The position numbers and the translations under genes were made by a program. Positions 59,361 to 64,000 of a stretch of 64,000 nt of DNA are shown here, piece after piece. The notes under the pieces were generated by a model. It worked only from the letters and a program-made list of their open reading frames with translations. It made no database searches and was not told the origin of the DNA. Numbering within the stretch: position 1 is the first letter of the stretch; each line of letters begins with the position of its first letter. Origin of the DNA: Emydura subglobosa (lineage: Eukaryota; Chordata; Testudines; Chelidae); the NCBI GenBank assembly GCA_007922225.1, contig ML679941.1, positions 59,987,079 to 60,051,078 of the forward strand. Reading direction: 5' to 3'.

Positions 59361-59543
59361 CCTTAGGACTTCTGTACACAGAGCTTTTGTACTAATTTAA
59401 CTATATTGGTTTAGAAACCAATTTAGTTAAATCAGTGCACCCACCTGGTGTGGGCACAGTTATACTGGTATAAGGTGCTGACAGCTGTATAGCTTATTTC
59501 AATACATTTGATATTAATATAGTTCAATCCATACCTGCCCTAA
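59361..59543. repeat. Degenerate fold-back interspersed repeat (hAT-like)
   Basis: ACTATATTGGTTTAGAAACC pairs approximately with AATTTAGTTAAATCAGTG, and the outer parts CTTCTGTACACAGAG and ATACCTGCCCTAA fit the MITE end type seen elsewhere in the window. It is much decayed. Confidence 0.45.
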
Positions 59544-60136
59544 GAAAGACAATCTGAGGATTTTAGTGTGTTGGCTACTACACGTAGCCTGCTTACACAG
59601 AGTGTTCAACTCATATTGCTAAAGATGAGGAGAATCAAATAACTAATCTGGAAAGAGCCTGGAAGCAGTGAAATCACTCCAGGTTTGGAACATGAATATT
59701 CATCACATCACACTCACCTAAAATAAACAGTAGGCACATCATTATATTAGTCTTTCTCTGGGAAAAAATGTCAAGTTTGACATACCATACACTGCATTTA
59801 TAACCTGACTTAAATTATTTAGTTTTAGATGGAGGAATCTTTTCAAGCAGCATTAAACAGAACATTTTAGCAGTTTCCTATTAAATTGGTTTCAATATTT
59901 CTAGAGTTCATTGATTTCAGGCACATAAAAGGCAAAAATATGTAAATATATAGACTTCCTACTTTGCAGCAAACCACCTCCTCGACTCCAAATGTTAATG
60001 ATGATAAAAGGAAAAAAATGCACCTAAATAACATTCATTTCCAGTGTGGGAGTGCTAATTTGCAGAGATGGCACAAGGGGCTAGATTAACATAGAGGACC
60101 TAGGCTCCTAACTGCCACTTTATTCTGAGGTAGGGC
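59544..60136 (+). other. NAV3: NAV3 long intron segment
   Basis: AT-rich intron; nothing recognisable. Confidence 0.55.
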
Positions 60137-60344
60137 TTTCTCAATATCTCCAGTTAAAGCTGTTCGACTTTTTATAAAATACTTAAATATGGTTGGAACA
60201 GAGAATAGCCCCTGAGTCTCCTGCCTCTGATGTGAGTGTCCTAAGCACTGGTCTCTCTCTCTCTCCCTCCCCCCTCTCTCCCTCAATGAATATTTAAGTA
60301 TTTTATACAAAACAGAATGGCTTCAACAGGTGATATTGAGAAAA
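60137..60344 (-). repeat. 208-bp fold-back repeat with ~54-bp arms and tRNA-like loop
   Basis: Arms 60137-60190 (TTTCTCAATATCTCCAGTTA ... AAATACTTAAATAT) and 60290-60344 (ATATTTAAGTATTTTATACA ... GATATTGAGAAAA) are complementary over most of their length. The loop, read on the minus strand, contains GACCAGTGCTTAGGACACTC and AGACTCAGGGGCTATT. These loosely recall the A-box and B-box of tRNA-derived promoters. A CT-rich simple repeat lies in the loop at 60251-60284. Confidence 0.7.
60251..60284. repeat. CT-rich simple repeat
   Basis: CTCTCTCTCTCTCC, then CCCTCCCCCC and CTCTCTCCCTC, inside the loop of the fold-back repeat. Confidence 0.9.
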
Positions 60345-60353
60345 CCCCTTTAA

Positions 60354-61012
60354 CATGGTCCGACTCACCACCTTGGTGCCTCCCGCTGGCTATTTGGGAA
60401 ATCAACTCTTAGTTGGGCAGACAGCCCTCTCTGCAGTGTCTCACCCTCCATCCTGGCTCCACTGGACCCGCCTTCTCATGACTCGGCCCTCTGGCAGAGT
60501 CACAATCCATGTTCCCCCACTTCCGGAGGATTCTGCAGTCCGTTATAGCTACTTCCTACTGTGGCCACTGCAGTCCTGCCATCACTCCAATGGCTATCAG
60601 GCGAGTGGGGGGGAGGGACCCGGGTCCACCCACTACTCTGGGTTCTGGCCCAGGAACCCCATGTGTGTGGCAGCCTTCTGCTGCATCTCGCCCCAACTCA
60701 TCTGTGGATTTCCCTGATCCACTTCCACACAGCCCCAGTACCTTCTCTGCCCTTGCTTCAGGGTGCTCAGCTCTGCTGAGTCCCAGCAGCCAGCCACTGC
60801 TCTGTCCAGATGCTGACAGTCCTCCCTCTTCAAGCTCCTGGGAGTCTCTTCTCTTGCTCTGCTCTGCAGCTCCTTTTTATAACAGCCTCCTGAGCCCTAA
60901 TTGGCTGCCACGCAGCCCCTTCCTATTGGCTGCCTTTTGTGCAGCCTCTCCAAAGGCCCTCTTAACCCTTTCCAGGTCATTGAGGGTCAGGTGCCCCACC
61001 ACAGCCCCCTTC
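60354..61012 (-). mobile_element. Probable solo LTR, antisense to NAV3
   Basis: On the minus strand it begins TGTGGTGGGGCACCTGACC (near 61010). It then has two CCAAT boxes, a TATAAAAA box, a purine-rich leader and AGAAG|GTACTG, a donor-like site. The far end is at GGTGAGTCGGACC (60359). It interrupts sequence related to fold-back repeats on both sides (60137-60344 and 61020-61200), so it inserted after them or between two. A 225-codon + frame (60509-61186) is open through it but overlaps the promoter in antisense and has no domain. Exact edges and a target duplication are not settled. Confidence 0.55.
60874..60929 (-). promoter_or_regulatory. CCAAT-CCAAT-TATA promoter of the antisense LTR
   Basis: Read on the minus strand, CCAAT boxes are at 60925-60929 and 60900-60904 and TTATAAAAA at 60874-60882. 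The 20-45 base spacing is normal for RNA polymerase II. It would drive transcription antisense to NAV3; activity is inferred. Confidence 0.55.
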
Positions 61013-61019
61013 CCAATAC

Positions 61020-61200
61020 TCCATAACCCAGTGATTAGGGCTGGCATCTGGGAGAAGGAAGTCCCTATTCCACATCAGGCAGTGTGGGGATTGGAACACG
61101 TTTTTCACATCCTGAGTGGGTTCTCCAATCACTGGGATATTGGGTATAAGGGGGGCACTGTTCCTACCCTCCTGGTTTTCTCATGAGCAAGGACTGACCT
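61020..61200 (+). repeat. Fold-back repeat, tRNA-like, related to 60137-60344
   Basis: AACCCAGTGATTAGGG (from 61025) pairs with CCAATCACTGGGATATTGGG (ends near 61145). 'CAGTGATTAGGGCTGGCATCT' resembles a polymerase III A-box context, and the following 'AGTCCCTATTCC' resembles a weak B-box. It lies directly beyond the antisense LTR. Confidence 0.5.
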
Positions 61201-61277
61201 TAGGTAACTAATTCCAAGAGAGTGTTCACAGCTGTGAAACTCAAGTGTCGGGAGATGCATCTCCTCCAGCCCAGACT

Positions 61278-61493
61278 TAGGCCAGGTCTACACTAAAAAG
61301 TTAAGTAGACCCACCTACGTCACTTGGGGGTGTGTGAAAAATCACAGTTAAACCGACCTGTGTAGACAGCGCTAGGACAGTGGAAGAATTCTTCTAGCAA
61401 CCTAGCTACCACCTCTCGGGGAGGTGGATTAACTACAGCGACAGGAGAACCCCTCCTGTCTCTGTAGTGGGTGTCTACACTGAAGCGTTGGAG
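61278..61493 (+). mobile_element. Non-autonomous hAT-like MITE, right end missing
   Basis: It starts TAGGCCAGGTCTACACT and continues with GACCCACCTACGTCACTTGG, GGTGGATTAACTACAGCG and GTCTACACTGAAGCGTTGG, a pattern I recognise as a very common turtle repeat. The expected closing inverted end (AGTGTAGAC...CCTA) is absent, so it is truncated. Confidence 0.65.
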
Positions 61494-64000
61494 CATAGAG
61501 TAATCTGTCTATAAGGGAAAGTTTCCTCCTAAACCCAGGTAATTTATGGCTAGTTTATGCTTTGAAGCATGATGGTTTTTATCCCTTAGACATTTTTATT
61601 CTGTGTAATGTAACTATAGGCTTTCTTTTTATGCTTATAAATGTCTAAAACCTTTAAAAATAGTACTAGGCTTGCTGCCTCAATGGCATCTTGTGGCAGT
61701 GAATTTCATCAGTTAATTATGGATTATGTAAAGATAATATATTTTCCTTGTATCATTTTTAATTTTGTTGCCTTTCAATTTCAAATTTATTTTGTTGAAT
61801 CACCCTTTAGCTGAGAATTTATGTCCAGTTTCTGCTTAGTGAGACTTTTTTCTTTTTTTTAAGCCCCTGACAACAAGCAGTTTTTAATAGAAATGATTAA
61901 ACAGTTTTAGCTATTGAACTATAAATAGTGCTGTTAGAATGTAGAGGTTTGCTTCAACAGGGCTCGCGTGGAAGCTGTAGATCACAGAAAAGCAATAAAC
62001 AACAGAAAGCAGTGTAAGGACAGAAATTGGCTCAAGACAGCAAATTACAATCAGCAGAGCACTAAACAGAATGAAATGTTAACAAAAGATGTCTGGACTA
62101 ATTTTGCTATAAGCAGCTTGTTTTGGTTCTTATTCAGTTTGTTTTTTATGAAAGACTATAGCAGAGGTAACTTTATTTTCGTAGTGAGAGAGAGGAGGAA
62201 ATTCAGGGAGATGAACCACAAATTGTACAATCTCTGAGAGACTCTTTAAAAGCTTGTTTGTTTTAAATGAGTGTACACTCAAAAATCCCACATAACGTTA
62301 AGTCATCCAGGACTGACAGTTTGGAGTATGACCAAAGGCTTGAACCACCTGCCTGTCATGTTCAGCTTCTCCAAAGACTTTAAACAGAAGTGTTAGAATG
62401 AAAGAGTTAGATGGAGCAGCTAGTCTCATAGGCTTCTCATGATTCCTCACGTCAGACAGTACAATGGATGTGTTGTGGCTATATCACAACAATCTAGGGA
62501 GAGAAAAAAATCCCAAACACTTTAAATAGGAGAGAGCCTGAATGAATAAATAAGGAAACAGTGGGCCATAAAAGGGTCTGATACTACATGATATAATCAA
62601 GTTGCCATTTTTTGTCATAAGAATAATGAATTTCATCATTGTAATATATTTATAGAAATACAACTTTTGAGATTTTGTGATTTTTACATCTTGGGTAGGT
62701 GGATATAAGTAGTTGAGATAATTTCTGCATATGATCAAGCAATGTAAAATTCTATTTCCAAACACTTCACTGAAAATGGATTTTGATTCAGGCAATTTGG
62801 ATCTTTTCACTATTTTGCTGTTCACAGATATTAGTTGGAATGAAGCTTTGTTCAAAACTAATAGCTCATAAACAGCTCACTTTGAAACTGTTTGTAAATA
62901 ATCTTTCCAACCCATAGATCAAATACATTAGTTAAAAACTATTAATTAACTGATTTAACTAACACATTTGGTAAAATATCATCTGTTGTGAACAATTAAT
63001 CATCAGCAAAAACAGGCTATATTACTTGAATACATTGTTTGCAGTGAATTGTTCGAGCTGTTCTACCAGATTCAGTGAGAAACTTGAGAGCTGCCCATTT
63101 AAAATCTGGGCTTTGCATAGAAGATGAGAGCAAGAACTCTTATCATTAGGACTAACTATTAAACATAAGGTGAAGGGAGGGCAGCGATTCTGGGATATTT
63201 ATTTTTTAAATCACAGAGCTTATAAAGATGATTTAAGAAGTGTCTGCACATCACGTCTGTTCCTGCTGCCTCTGCAGTGGCTGAATCAGCATAGCAGCCC
63301 GTAAGAAGAGAAAGCAGTGTCTGCACTGCTGTGAGGCTGAACTGGTGTTGTCAATTCATTTCCACCCTAGTGGGTCGATGTTAAAAAATCACTACAACCA
63401 CCTTATTAATATTCTTAGCCGAGGAGCCAAAGAGCATGTAGTACGAACTTTCCTTATAGCCCTAGAAGCCCCTACCAGTTCATTGCTGAGGCACATTGAT
63501 AATGCAGTGTGAAGGAGCATGAATCTGTCAATCCGGCACCTTTTATGGGAATTGAGAACTTCTTGGTCATGGCATGAAAACTGAGCAGTAAAAGGGAAAG
63601 TAAATGTGTGAAGCACTTACATGTGTATTGTAGAGGTAGTGTTTATTCTCTCATATAGTTATAATGGACTAATTCATTGTTGCAGACAGTGTACTGCTGG
63701 ATGAAGTATGCTTTCACTCAGCCTTATATATCTAGGATTCAGCCAATCAAGCAATTCATTTGCATAACAGCCTAGCACTTCCTGCTGATGTCTACAGCTC
63801 TGACCTTTGTAAGAAAATCCATACCATTCTCATGCAGGATATGAGCAGAGGAGTCTCTTTCTGCTACAATCTATCACATGTTTCTGATGGCTTGCTTGCA
63901 TTCTAATGCTATTAAAACTTATACAGCATTAAAGATGTCCATTTATGCTTAGGTTTATCCCCTGTAAAAGAGAGCTAACTCTAGTCCCTCAGCTAATCTC
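61494..64000 (+). other. NAV3: NAV3 long intron, runs off window
   Basis: AT-rich intron to the window end. No NAV3 exon, RNA gene or coding transposon recognised; the 123-codon minus frame at 62484-62855 is AT-rich and featureless. Confidence 0.55.

Noticed and set aside
60509..61186. 225-codon + frame
   Set aside because: It runs antisense through an LTR-like promoter (TATA/CCAAT on the minus strand) and into a fold-back repeat; GC-driven openness.
1..64000. CRISPR arrays, operons, tRNA/rRNA genes, prophage
   Set aside because: The DNA is vertebrate intron with GT-AG splicing and LINE/MITE content. No spaced direct repeats of CRISPR type and no intact tRNA cloverleaf were seen; the tRNA-like words at 60-61 kb are too degenerate.

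Overview
The window is vertebrate genomic DNA. It holds no prokaryotic, viral or selfish operon-like system. Four consecutive canonical coding exons on the + strand (5669-5784, 21570-21678, 22074-22457, 27560-27679) join in frame with correct splice phases. They encode an internal stretch of a neuron navigator protein, best matched to NAV3, a large microtubule-associated protein of neurons. A fifth exon (11572-12115) lies between the first two. It opens with an ATG just after an in-frame stop and ends in a consensus donor with the same phase as the exon it would replace, so it looks like an internal alternative first exon giving a short, N-terminally different isoform. Everything else is intron. 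The last intron starts at 27680 and runs at least 36.3 kb to the window edge with no further exon seen.

The repeats point to a non-avian sauropsid, most likely a turtle; a crocodilian is not excluded. CR1 LINEs are abundant: one near-full-length broken copy at about 17115-21373, a 5'-truncated minus-strand copy at 57106-58440, and shorter pieces. There are many short fold-back elements with hAT-like ends (one, at 46049-46157, with a perfect 8-bp target duplication), MIR/L2-like remnants, and several LTR-like elements carrying their own TATA and CCAAT boxes. The organism call rests on this repeat mix and not on a database search.

Layout: 1-5668 intron; 5669-5784 exon; 5785-21569 intron containing the alternative first exon and the large CR1; 21570-22457 two exons around a 395-bp intron; 22458-27559 intron with a GC-rich block and a hairpin-rich MITE; 27560-27679 exon; 27680-64000 intron with successive transposon insertions. 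The most complex part is 53.1-61.5 kb. There a 1168-bp GC-rich LTR-like element flanked by ATAC repeats, a MITE, a CR1, and an antisense LTR-like promoter element flanked by two fold-back repeats sit close together.

The strongest observations are the internal NAV3 promoter/first exon and the compact GC-rich LTR-like element with a duplicated terminus. The rest is decayed mobile DNA in a long neuronal gene. Exon calls are firm; repeat family names and edges were judged by eye and are approximate.
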